Program-made: the position numbers and the translations under genes | Notes under the pieces: model-generated | Told to the model about the DNA's origin: nothing | The model's database searches: none | Seen by the model: the letters and a program-made list of their open reading frames with translations, nothing else | Source: Corynebacterium glaucum | GTDB taxonomy: Bacteria > Actinomycetota > Actinomycetes > Mycobacteriales > Mycobacteriaceae | DNA length: 64,000 nt | Direction: 5' to 3' | Assembly (NCBI RefSeq): GCF_030408855.1 | Contig: NZ_CP047358.1 | Span: forward strand, 868,001 to 932,000 | In this document: piece by piece, positions 41,817 through 49,897 of the stretch | Position numbering within the stretch: position 1 is the first letter of the stretch | How the letters are laid out: every line of letters starts with the position of its first letter

Positions 41817-42998
41817 GTGCTTGAAGTTCTCGCCGTGTTTTTCCGCCTCGGTCTCACCTCGTTCGGTGGCCCGACCGCGCACCTCGGGTACTTCCGCGAC
41901 GAGTTTGTTCAGCGCCGGAAGTGGATGACCGAGGAGGAATACGCCGACCTCGTCGCCGTGTGCCAGTTCATGCCGGGGCCCGCCTCGAGCCAGGTAGGCA
42001 TGGCGATCGGTCTCAAGCGCGCCGGGTACGCAGGCATGTTCGCCGCGTGGATCGGGTTCACCATGCCGTCGGTGATCCTCATGGTGGCATTCGCACTCGG
42101 TGTGGCTCGGCTCGGCGACATCTCGGATGCGGGCTGGCTCGCCGGACTGAAAGCCGCGGCGGTGGCCGTGGTTACACAGGCAGTCATGGGCATGAGCAAG
42201 AGCATCATTACCGACGCCTGGCGCGCCGCTATCGCACTCGGTGCCTTTCTCGTAGTGCTCTTGGTGCCCAACCCATTCACGCAGGTAGGCGTTATCGCCG
42301 CTGGCATGGTCGCCGGGGTACTGCTGTTCGGCCGCGAGCGGAACGGCGAGAACGACGCCGACCATGTCGCCGCAACCCGATCCAAGACCCAGTCCCGAAC
42401 CGTGGGCGCCGTCGCACTCGCGACGTTCGGGGCGCTGCTCGTCTTCCTCCCGATGATCGCTGGTGCGGTGCGCAACACCGGCGTGGGCATCTTCGACAGT
42501 TTCTACCGCGCCGGTGCGCTCGTCTTCGGTGGCGGCCACGTCGTGCTGCCACTGCTTGAGCAAGCAACGGTGCCCACCGGCCTGGTGGACCACGATTCCT
42601 TCCTCGCCGGCTACGGCGCCGCCCAAGCGGTGCCGGGCCCGCTATTCACCTTCGCGTCTTTCCTCGGCGCATCGGCGGAGGGCGTGCCGTGGCTCTGGGG
42701 TGCCACGATCGCAACGGTCGCGATCTTCCTGCCCGCTGCGCTGCTGGTCATCGGCGTTATGCCGTTTTGGGACCGGCTGCGCCAGCACCCGATGGCAGCT
42801 TCCGCGCTCGCAGGTGCGAACGCCGCGGTGGTCGGCATCCTCGCCGCGGCGCTCTACAACCCCGTCTTCACCGCGGGCGTCCACAGCCCCGGCACCATGG
42901 GCGTTGCGGCCGCCGCGTTTGTCGCGCTGCATTCGTTCAAACTGCCCGCCTGGGCTGTGGTAATCGCCGCTGCTCTCGTTGGCGGGATCGCGCTATGA
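41817..42998 (+). CDS. chrA: Chromate transporter (CHR family, long chain)
   Basis: A 393-residue membrane protein with two homologous CHR halves: 'LGLTSFGGPTAHLGYFRDEFV' near the start and 'FYRAGALVFGGGHVVLPLLEQ' near residue 235. It exports chromate to lower cytoplasmic Cr(VI). The GTG start matches that of the broken paralogue near 34.5 kb. Its stop overlaps the ATG of the GNAT gene, so the two are co-translated. Confidence 0.93.
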   Translation: MLEVLAVFFRLGLTSFGGPTAHLGYFRDEFVQRRKWMTEEEYADLVAVCQFMPGPASSQVGMAIGLKRAGYAGMFAAWIGFTMPSVILMVAFALGVARLGDISDAGWLAGLKAAAVAVVTQAVMGMSKSIITDAWRAAIALGAFLVVLLVPNPFTQVGVIAAGMVAGVLLFGRERNGENDADHVAATRSKTQSRTVGAVALATFGALLVFLPMIAGAVRNTGVGIFDSFYRAGALVFGGGHVVLPLLEQATVPTGLVDHDSFLAGYGAAQAVPGPLFTFASFLGASAEGVPWLWGATIATVAIFLPAALLVIGVMPFWDRLRQHPMAASALAGANAAVVGILAAALYNPVFTAGVHSPGTMGVAAAAFVALHSFKLPAWAVVIAAALVGGIAL

Positions 42999-43456
42999 TC
43001 CCTGTCTTCACGGCGGGCGAGGGCGACGGGGGAATCGTCGCAAAGCTTCTGCGCGACTTCAACGCGGAGTTCGACACTCCCGCGCCGCCGCAGCACATCC
43101 TCGCCCGTCGCTTCGAGGAGCTTTTGAAGCTTGACGACGTCATCGTCATCCTCGCCGGACCCGATCGGGCTTCAGGATTCGCGTACCTGACGCTGCGTCC
43201 CACACCGTATTTCGATGGGCCGCTGGCCCAACTCGAGGAGCTGTATGTGGCTCCTGAGCTGCGGGGGCAGGGGATTGGCACGGCAATGATGGCGCGGATG
43301 GTGGAGCTACTTCGTCATCGCGGCTGCGAAGAGATCCACATCAACGTCGATGAACCGGACGTGGACGCGCGCCGGTTCTACGAGCGCCACGGGTTCTCGA
43401 ACTTCGAGGCAGGAGAGGATTACCGTATGCTCTGCTACATTCGCGAGCTGGACTAA
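42995..43456 (+). CDS. GNAT-family N-acetyltransferase
   Basis: A 153-residue GNAT enzyme. The acetyl-CoA site is visible as 'LEELYVAPELRGQGIGTAMM' (R-G-Q-G-I-G), followed by 'RFYERHGF' near the C-terminus. Its ATG overlaps the chrA stop (ATGA). The acceptor substrate is unknown, and coupling to chrA is unusual. Confidence 0.88.
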   Translation: MIPVFTAGEGDGGIVAKLLRDFNAEFDTPAPPQHILARRFEELLKLDDVIVILAGPDRASGFAYLTLRPTPYFDGPLAQLEELYVAPELRGQGIGTAMMARMVELLRHRGCEEIHINVDEPDVDARRFYERHGFSNFEAGEDYRMLCYIRELD

Positions 43457-43479
43457 GTCCCGCCATTCACTCAGCAGCG

Positions 43480-43851
43480 TTAATGTGTCGCGGTGGTCTG
43501 CTGGTACACCGCCAGCCGCGCCATGCCATCTACCAGGTGGTATACGCTGGTCATGATCGCTTCAAAGGGTGCCTCGCCTTCGCGCCTCGCTTCTGCGCGA
43601 TAAACCAGGGCTGCGGCATCTTCGCCCATCGGCACCACGCGCGCGTCCGAAAGCTCGTAGGAAGCCCATGCGGACGCGCCGTTTAGTGACTCAACCACCG
43701 CGTCGCGGGTCAGGACAAACCCGTTGACCAGGATCATCAGCCCGTCGTCAAGCATCAGCTCCCCGTAGAATGCCCCGCCGCGAGATTCGCACAGCGCGTC
43801 CCAGCCACTTCGCTCCAGTTCGAGCAGGGCTCCAAGACTCAAGTCAGCCAT
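43480..43851 (-). CDS. DUF4440/SnoaL-like (NTF2-fold) protein
   Basis: A 123-residue small alpha+beta protein: 'LLELERSGWDALCESRGGAFYGELMLDDGLMI' (helix plus cone wall), 'VVESLNGA' and 'SVYHLVDGMARLAVYQQT'. This fits the NTF2-like barrel. No catalytic residues are evident. It lies just downstream of a two-component operon on the same strand. Confidence 0.75.
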   Translation of the reverse strand: MADLSLGALLELERSGWDALCESRGGAFYGELMLDDGLMILVNGFVLTRDAVVESLNGASAWASYELSDARVVPMGEDAAALVYRAEARREGEAPFEAIMTSVYHLVDGMARLAVYQQTTATH

Positions 43852-43861
43852 GGTGCCAACG

Positions 43862-44962
43862 CTAGCGGTCCTGCACGGTCGCAGCAGGGAGTTCAAGCTT
43901 GACGACGACCCCTCCAACCCGCCCCGGCACTATCGTCAGCTCGCCTTCAAGCGCATCGGCAATGGCGCTCACGAGTGCGAGACCGAGACCGTGGCCGCCG
44001 CCGGTGCGGGACCGGGCGAAGGGTTCGGTGAGCTGGTCGATGTCTTCGGCGGTGAGGTGCGGGCCGTCATTGCTGATCTCGACAATCACGGTGCCCGGGG
44101 CGTCGTCGGGAGAGCTCTCGGAGGCGCGGTATGCCTTCAACTCGGCGGTGCCCGGGGTGCCGTGACGCACTGCATTGCGCGCCAGGTTATCCACCGCTTG
44201 GCGCACGAGTTCGCCTTCGCCGGTGGCGTAAAGGCCAGGTTCGATATCGGTGCGCTCAATGCCGTGGACGTTGGCGATCGCATCCGCGAGCTCGCTCAGG
44301 TTGACGGGGTGTAGCTCAAGCGTCCGGCCGGCGTCGAGGTCGGCGAGCGCCAGCAGGGAAGTAACGGTGTCAGCCTGACCGGCATTCACCTCGCGCACGC
44401 GGGTGAGAGTGCGGCGGAGCTCGTCGACGGGTGTATCTGGGTCCTCCAGCGCGACATCGGCCATGGTCTGGATGGTGGCGATCGGGGTCTTCAACTCGTG
44501 CGAGGCGTTTGCGGCGAAGCGGCGCTGCGCGGCCACCTGGGCGGCGAGGGAATCAAGCATCACGTTCAGGGCGTCGGCGAGTTCGGCCGCCTCGTCGCGG
44601 GGGCCGTCGTAACGCACGCGCGTGGAGAGCTTGCCCGCGGTGACCTCGCGAGCTGAAGCGGCGATGTCTCGCAGCGGTCGGATCACAATGCCTGCGACGA
44701 ACCAGCCGGTCAGCCCGGCAAGCACGGTGAGAACCCCGAGCACGGAAAGCGAAATCGTGAGCACCACACGGAGGATCTCTTCGGTGATGGGCACCGCGGC
44801 GTCGATGACCGCGCCGGAATCTTCTCCGCCGAGAACGGCTTGGAACGGCACCGGGGTGAGCTTGAGGTAGAGGTACACCAGGCCGATCAGTGCGAGGCCG
44901 ACACCGAGGACCGTGAGGACGAAGAGCACCGTGATGCGGGCGCGCAAACCGAGCCGCTTCAT
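43862..44962 (-). CDS. Sensor histidine kinase
   Basis: A 366-residue kinase: two membrane helices (about 10-32 and 68-95), a short extracytoplasmic loop, HAMP, HisKA with phospho-acceptor His155 ('NASHELKTPIATIQ') and HATPase ('NLARNAVRHG', 'GGHGLGLALV'). Its ATG overlaps the stop of the response regulator. The signal is unknown; the loop is small and acidic. Confidence 0.92.
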   Translation of the reverse strand: MKRLGLRARITVLFVLTVLGVGLALIGLVYLYLKLTPVPFQAVLGGEDSGAVIDAAVPITEEILRVVLTISLSVLGVLTVLAGLTGWFVAGIVIRPLRDIAASAREVTAGKLSTRVRYDGPRDEAAELADALNVMLDSLAAQVAAQRRFAANASHELKTPIATIQTMADVALEDPDTPVDELRRTLTRVREVNAGQADTVTSLLALADLDAGRTLELHPVNLSELADAIANVHGIERTDIEPGLYATGEGELVRQAVDNLARNAVRHGTPGTAELKAYRASESSPDDAPGTVIVEISNDGPHLTAEDIDQLTEPFARSRTGGGHGLGLALVSAIADALEGELTIVPGRVGGVVVKLELPAATVQDR

Positions 44963-45666
44963 GGTCGTGGCTCCGTAGCAACGTAATAGCCAGAGCCCGG
45001 GATAGTGTGCACGATCCACGGGTCGCCGAGTTTGCGGCGCAGGTGCGAGATGGTCACTCTCGGCGAGTTCGTGAACGGATCCGCGTACGCATCCCACGCT
45101 TCTTCGAGGAGTTCCTCCGCGGAGATGACGCCGCCGTCTGCGGCCATGAGGACTTCGAGGATGGCGAACTCCTTCGGGCTCAGCGCGACCGGGTCGCCGG
45201 CGCGCGTGACCTCCTTGCGGAAAGTGTCCATGCGCACGTTGCCGCAGCGGTAGACCTCGCCGCGCGGGAGGTCGGCCGCCCCGCTGCGCCCGGGGGCCGG
45301 TCCGGTGCGGCGGGCGAGTGCCTCCACGCGCGCGATGAGCTCCGGTAGCTCGAACGGCTTCGGCAGGTAATCGTCGGCACCGAGGGAGAACCCCTCCAAG
45401 CGCTGATCCAGCGTGCCCGAGGCAGTGAGCATGATGACTCGGGTGGACGGGTGATCGCTTCTGATGCGGCGGCAGACGTCGTCGCCGTGCACGCCGGGCA
45501 GGTCCCGGTCGAGGACGACAACGTCGGGCACAAAGGCGTCGATAAGCAATAGTCCCTCCTGGCCATCGTGGGCGAGCTTGACCTCCATGCCTGCGCGAGC
45601 GAGTGCGGTGCCGATTGCTTCGGCGAGGTAGACCTCATCATCAACCACAAGAACGCGAACTGTCAT
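44959..45666 (-). CDS. OmpR-family response regulator
   Basis: A 235-residue regulator with receiver phospho-acceptor Asp53 in 'VVVLDRDLPG' and a winged-helix domain ending 'RVTISHLRRKLGDPWIVHTIPGSGYYV' (abbreviated). A -10-like TAGCAT lies 7 nt before the ATG, fitting leaderless expression. It forms an operon with the kinase. Confidence 0.92.
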   Translation of the reverse strand: MTVRVLVVDDEVYLAEAIGTALARAGMEVKLAHDGQEGLLLIDAFVPDVVVLDRDLPGVHGDDVCRRIRSDHPSTRVIMLTASGTLDQRLEGFSLGADDYLPKPFELPELIARVEALARRTGPAPGRSGAADLPRGEVYRCGNVRMDTFRKEVTRAGDPVALSPKEFAILEVLMAADGGVISAEELLEEAWDAYADPFTNSPRVTISHLRRKLGDPWIVHTIPGSGYYVATEPRP

Positions 45667-45743
45667 GGTCACGATGCTAAATCGAAGGCTGTTGCACACG
45701 CGTTAACGCCGTCGCAACATTGGGCCCACCTATGCTTCGTGCC

Positions 45744-46778
45744 ATGCAGATGCCAATGGAAAAGCCTGTGACCAACCGTGTCATCGGAGTTGACGTTGCA
45801 CGCGCGGTGGCGCTGATCGGGATGATGGTTGCGCACCTGACATACTCGGACGGGATCGCGGCGGAGGTGGTGTACGGCTTTCCGTCTGCCCTGTTCGCGC
45901 TGCTTGCCGGCGTGTCTATGGGATTCATGGCCGGGCGCGGTGCGCGACCGGTGCACTTCATCGTGCGCGGCGTGATCTTGATCGCGCTGCACCTTGCGCT
46001 GCTGCCGTTTGCCGGTTCGATTTACGTTGTGCTGGGCACGCTTGGCATCTGCATGATCGCACTGGCGTGGGCGCCGCGGTGGGGCCGGCGGGTGATCGCC
46101 GGTGTGATTGCCGCCTGCACCGTCGTGTCCGGGTTGGTGTGGCAGTTTGACGACGGCACTTTGTGGCCCATCAGCGAGCCATACCCCGTATTCATGTGGG
46201 CGGCGCTGATGCTCGCCGGCATGCTCACGCAGCGCTACATCATCGGCCACACCCGACGTTGCGTTGTGGCGGCGGCGCTTGGCCCGGTGGCGATGGCGCT
46301 GACGATTCTGGCGCGCTGGTACATGTACCTGCCCTGGTTCTTCGACGCTGAGGGGCACACGGGCGGGGTGATTGACGTGGTCGGGTCTGCAGGGGCAGCG
46401 ATCGGCATGTGCGCTTTGTGCTGCCTGGCGGCGCAACCGTGGCAACGGGTGCTGCCGCGCATGGGCGCGATGCCGCTGACCCTGTACTGCTTGCACGTGG
46501 TGACTGCGGATTACGTCGGCCTGTGGATCACGCTTGCCGTCGCCGCGGTGCTTGCCACCGTGTGGCTGCAGTTTTTCCGGCGGGGGCCGGTCGAAGCCGC
46601 CGTGCGACGCCTCGTGGCATCCGGCGCAGGCGCGATTGAGAAGCGCGCAATGAAGGAAGGAAAGAAGAATGAAGCAGCAAGTATTCACCCGGGCGGCGGA
46701 CACGTCGGCGATGGTGGCTACGGTGGCCATGAGCTCCCTGCCCGCATTGGCAATGGAGAGCACGACCTTCGCCGGTGA
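45744..46778 (+). CDS. DUF1624/HGSNAT-like membrane protein
   Basis: A 344-residue protein with about nine membrane segments and the N-terminal 'RVIGVDVARAVALIGMMVAHL' typical of the DUF1624/DUF418 acyltransferase-like group. It may acetylate cell-envelope sugars, but this is inferred. The ATG follows TATGCT by 7 nt (leaderless). The last 37 codons overlap the start of the downstream protease gene in another frame, an unusually long overlap. Confidence 0.75.
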   Translation: MQMPMEKPVTNRVIGVDVARAVALIGMMVAHLTYSDGIAAEVVYGFPSALFALLAGVSMGFMAGRGARPVHFIVRGVILIALHLALLPFAGSIYVVLGTLGICMIALAWAPRWGRRVIAGVIAACTVVSGLVWQFDDGTLWPISEPYPVFMWAALMLAGMLTQRYIIGHTRRCVVAAALGPVAMALTILARWYMYLPWFFDAEGHTGGVIDVVGSAGAAIGMCALCCLAAQPWQRVLPRMGAMPLTLYCLHVVTADYVGLWITLAVAAVLATVWLQFFRRGPVEAAVRRLVASGAGAIEKRAMKEGKKNEAASIHPGGGHVGDGGYGGHELPARIGNGEHDLRR

Positions 46779-47547
46779 TTCACCCGAGACCGAGCCGGTG
46801 GTCTCCGTCCGCGTCGACGACTCCGACCCGAAAGACGGCGTGTGCACCGGCACCGCGATTGCCGAGCACTGGGTAATCACCGCCCGGCACTGCACCGACA
46901 TGGCGCGCAAACCCGGCGGCTCCGTACGCACCGGCCAAGGCGACTCGCAGGCTGTCTACCAGGTTGATCGCGTCGAAGTCGCGCCCCGCGGCGACATCGC
47001 ACTGATGCACACCGTCGAACCGATGCGGCTCTCGCACTTCGCGGAGGTCGCCGCTGAAGCACCCAGCGGCGAAGTCAACATCTACGGCTGGTCGAGCGAC
47101 GGCTCCGGCGGTTCAACCCAGCTGCCCTCAGCAAAAGGCAAGGTCGAGGGGGAATCAGAGCTTTCGCTTTACGACGCCCCGGTAGCCGCCAAAGTCACCC
47201 TCGCAGACGGAGCCCGCATCCAGCCGGGTGATTCTGGCGGTGCCATCTTCGCCGACGGGAAAGTTGCGGGCATCATGTCCGCAGGCCTGTTTGAAGACCC
47301 GGATAACCCCACCGAGGAGGAGATGCAGAGCAACTCCGCCGTTGCGGTCGCGCCGGTGGCGGACCAGGCGGAGTGGATCCGCTCAGTCGCGGGGGAGCAG
47401 GAACCGGAAAGCACCGCAGCTGGTGGCAACGCCCCGAGCGCCGGAGCCGCAAGCGGCGGGTCCACCGAGTGGCTGCGTTACGCAGCCCTCGGGCTGGGCG
47501 TGCTCGCGCTCCTTGCCGCCGGTTTCTGGGCGCTGCGGCGTCACTAG
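46669..47547 (+). CDS. Secreted, membrane-anchored trypsin-like serine protease
   Basis: A 292-residue S1-family protease. The signal peptide (1-29) ends 'LPALAM'. The catalytic triad is His74 ('TARHC'), Asp109 ('RGDIAL') and Ser189 ('PGDSGG'). A Gly/Ala/Ser-rich linker and a C-terminal membrane helix with an 'RRH' end anchor it outside the cell. GGAAAG precedes the ATG. It overlaps the upstream gene by 110 nt and is convergent with the nucleotidase gene, 1 bp away. Confidence 0.88.
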   Translation: MKQQVFTRAADTSAMVATVAMSSLPALAMESTTFAGDSPETEPVVSVRVDDSDPKDGVCTGTAIAEHWVITARHCTDMARKPGGSVRTGQGDSQAVYQVDRVEVAPRGDIALMHTVEPMRLSHFAEVAAEAPSGEVNIYGWSSDGSGGSTQLPSAKGKVEGESELSLYDAPVAAKVTLADGARIQPGDSGGAIFADGKVAGIMSAGLFEDPDNPTEEEMQSNSAVAVAPVADQAEWIRSVAGEQEPESTAAGGNAPSAGAASGGSTEWLRYAALGLGVLALLAAGFWALRRH

Positions 47548-47548
47548 G

Positions 47549-49573
47549 TTAGGCGAGGATGCCGCCGCGCAGGAACGCCGGGATGAACCGCGAGATCAGG
47601 CCGAGAATCGAGGCCAGACCGACCAGCGCGATGCGCGCGATGGTCAGCACCGGGTTCTCCTTGACCGGCTGGAGGGTGTGTGACGGATCCTTCTTGTCGC
47701 CGTCCTTGGAGTCGCCGTCCTTGGAGTCGTCGCCTTTGGAGTCATCGGTGCCAGGGGCGGTAGTCGCCGCGCCGAGTTCAACCGGGACAACGGCCTCGGT
47801 GCCGGCGTCGGTGGTGATCTTCAGCTCCTGCGTGCCGGTCAGTCCCGCGGGCACGTCGAGCTCAACGGCGGCAACGCCGTATTCATTCTGCGTTGCGCCG
47901 CCGGTCTCGGCGGTGATTGGAGCAGAGGCGGTGGCGTCGCCAAGCGTGACGGTAACAGTGGACGCGGATTCACCATCGGCGTAGAGCAGCGAGCTGAGCT
48001 CGATGGTCGCCTTTTCGCCGGCTTTGAGCGACTTAGGCAGGTGGACGCCGATGTTGGACTGGCTGGTGCGCGGGGTCGGGTTCTCGTTCGCGCCGAGGTA
48101 CTCCACCAGTGCGTTGACGTCGATGTAGCCCAAGTTGGCTTGCGCGCTGCCGCGAGTGAAAGCCTCGAACTTGTCGCCGCCGTTGAGCAGGAACTGGGAG
48201 CCGGCGACGATGTAGGTTGCTTCCGGATCGAGCGGCTTGCCGTCGATGGTCACGGAAGTGACCTTGGACCCGACCGGTGCGGTCGGGTCGTAGGTGTAGG
48301 TCACGTTGTCGGAGATGCCGAGCGGGAACATCGGACGGTCCGGGTCCTCGCGCCACTGCTGCTCGAGGGCCGCGAGGAAGTCGGAGCCCTTGAGCTCGAT
48401 GTAGGTGTTTTCGTTACCGAATGGCTGGATCGCGAACGCCTCGGCGTAGGTCACCTCGCCCGGCTCGAGCTCTGCGCGCACACCGCCCGCGTTCATCACA
48501 CCGATGTCGACCTTGACAGCGGAGTTGTTAGTCACGCCCTGGCGAGTCACCTCAGCGATGAAGTTGTTCAGTTGCGACTCCTGTGCGCCGTTTCGGTAGA
48601 ACTGGGTGTCCACCTTGCCGATCACGCGGTTACCCTCGGCGCTCGCGGCGTCAACTGCTTCCTTCACAATCGCCTCGACCTCTGGCTGCGGGGTATCGCA
48701 GGCGCGGATTTGGTCGGCATCGAGAAGCTCGACCTTGTCGAAGGTGACCTCGCCGGTAGCACGGTCGAAGCTGATGTCGACGTTGGCGAGGTTCTTGCCG
48801 TACTCGCCAGCTTGGATGAGCACCGGGGAGTTATCCGGCTCGTTGATCACCTGGTGCGAGTGGCCCAGGAAGGCGACGTCGACGGAGTCGGAGAACTCGC
48901 TGGCTTTGATGCCGCCCTCGTGGACGAGCGCGACCACGATGTCTGCTTTCTTCGAGTTCTTCAGCTCGTCTGCAACGGAGTTCGTGACAGCGACGGGGTT
49001 GTTCCACGTGATGCCAGCGATTGCTGCGGGGTTGACCAGGTTCGGCATGTCGTCGGTAATCGTGCCTACGAAGGCGACCTTGACGCCGTCGATTTCCTTG
49101 ATCACGTATTCCTCGGTGCCGTCGATACTGTCGGCGTTCGCCGCAACCCAGCTCCAGTTCGCCTCGTTGACAACGCGGTTGGAGAAGTCCTCCGCGCCCT
49201 GGTCGAACTCGTGGTTGCCCACCGCGGAGACCTCGAGTCCCATGAGATTGAGCACGTCGATCGTCGGAGCGTCATCCAGGAGCATCGACTCGAAAGGGGA
49301 AGCGCCGATCAGGTCGCCGGAGGAGGTGAAGATGTGGTTGCGACCCTCTGCAGCGCGGTCGACGGCGCACTTGAGGTGAGTTGCGCCCGGAACGCGCTGG
49401 GTGGTGTTCCAGTAACCGTGGAAATCGGTGATGTTGGAGATCGTCAGCTGGGCGGTGCCAGCGTTTGCGGGTTGTGCAACGGCAACGGTGGTGCCGGAGA
49501 CAGCAATTGCGGCGGCGGTTGCAGTCGCGGTGGTGATAGTGGCTACGTTGAGGCGGAAGCGACGGGTACGCAT
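47549..49573 (-). CDS. Cell-surface 5'-nucleotidase (UshA/YfkN family)
   Basis: A 674-residue exported metallophosphoesterase. A signal peptide (1-39) precedes a calcineurin-like domain with metal ligands in 'ITDFHGY' and 'GNHEFD' and a 5'-nucleotidase C-terminal domain ('AYAEAFAIQPFGNENT', 'YIVAGSQFLLNGGD'). A Ser/Asp/Lys repeat linker (about 610-635) and a C-terminal membrane helix follow. It likely salvages phosphate or nucleosides from extracellular nucleotides. Confidence 0.92.
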   Translation of the reverse strand: MRTRRFRLNVATITTATATAAAIAVSGTTVAVAQPANAGTAQLTISNITDFHGYWNTTQRVPGATHLKCAVDRAAEGRNHIFTSSGDLIGASPFESMLLDDAPTIDVLNLMGLEVSAVGNHEFDQGAEDFSNRVVNEANWSWVAANADSIDGTEEYVIKEIDGVKVAFVGTITDDMPNLVNPAAIAGITWNNPVAVTNSVADELKNSKKADIVVALVHEGGIKASEFSDSVDVAFLGHSHQVINEPDNSPVLIQAGEYGKNLANVDISFDRATGEVTFDKVELLDADQIRACDTPQPEVEAIVKEAVDAASAEGNRVIGKVDTQFYRNGAQESQLNNFIAEVTRQGVTNNSAVKVDIGVMNAGGVRAELEPGEVTYAEAFAIQPFGNENTYIELKGSDFLAALEQQWREDPDRPMFPLGISDNVTYTYDPTAPVGSKVTSVTIDGKPLDPEATYIVAGSQFLLNGGDKFEAFTRGSAQANLGYIDVNALVEYLGANENPTPRTSQSNIGVHLPKSLKAGEKATIELSSLLYADGESASTVTVTLGDATASAPITAETGGATQNEYGVAAVELDVPAGLTGTQELKITTDAGTEAVVPVELGAATTAPGTDDSKGDDSKDGDSKDGDKKDPSHTLQPVKENPVLTIARIALVGLASILGLISRFIPAFLRGGILA

Positions 49574-49722
49574 AGTGTGCGGGACCTTTCGAGCTCAGCA
49601 AATAACAGGGAAGAGGCGAAGTCAGCGGTGCGGGATTCACCGCACGAACGCTGAGAAAAGTCTAAGACCGTGTCTTGGATCCCGCAGGGCGAGCTATTTC
49701 TTCCGGTTGGTGCGCTCGGTCC

Positions 49723-49829
49723 GTTGTAGACCTCAGCGTTGTAGACCTCAGCCAGAACCGGATCACTCCAGTCACATTCAACACAGCTCACCTGGGCTTT
49801 TGTGGAGCGATTTTCTTGTGGTCTACAAC
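49723..49829. repeat. GTTGTAGACC repeats upstream of the nucleotidase gene
   Basis: GTTGTAGACCTCAGC is directly duplicated (49723 and 49738), and its first ten bases recur inverted at 49820-49829. The rest of the 320-bp gap (49574-49897) holds no gene. It may be an operator for the nucleotidase. Confidence 0.45.
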
Positions 49830-49897
49830 CGGAGGCGAAGTGAGGCGCGGTGCGGGCACGGCGCGGGCGGGGCGGCGCGGCTGCTGAAGGGAGATGG

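Noticed and set aside
48041-49654. 537-codon frame opposite the 5'-nucleotidase gene
   Set aside because: Antisense shadow of a recognised gene.
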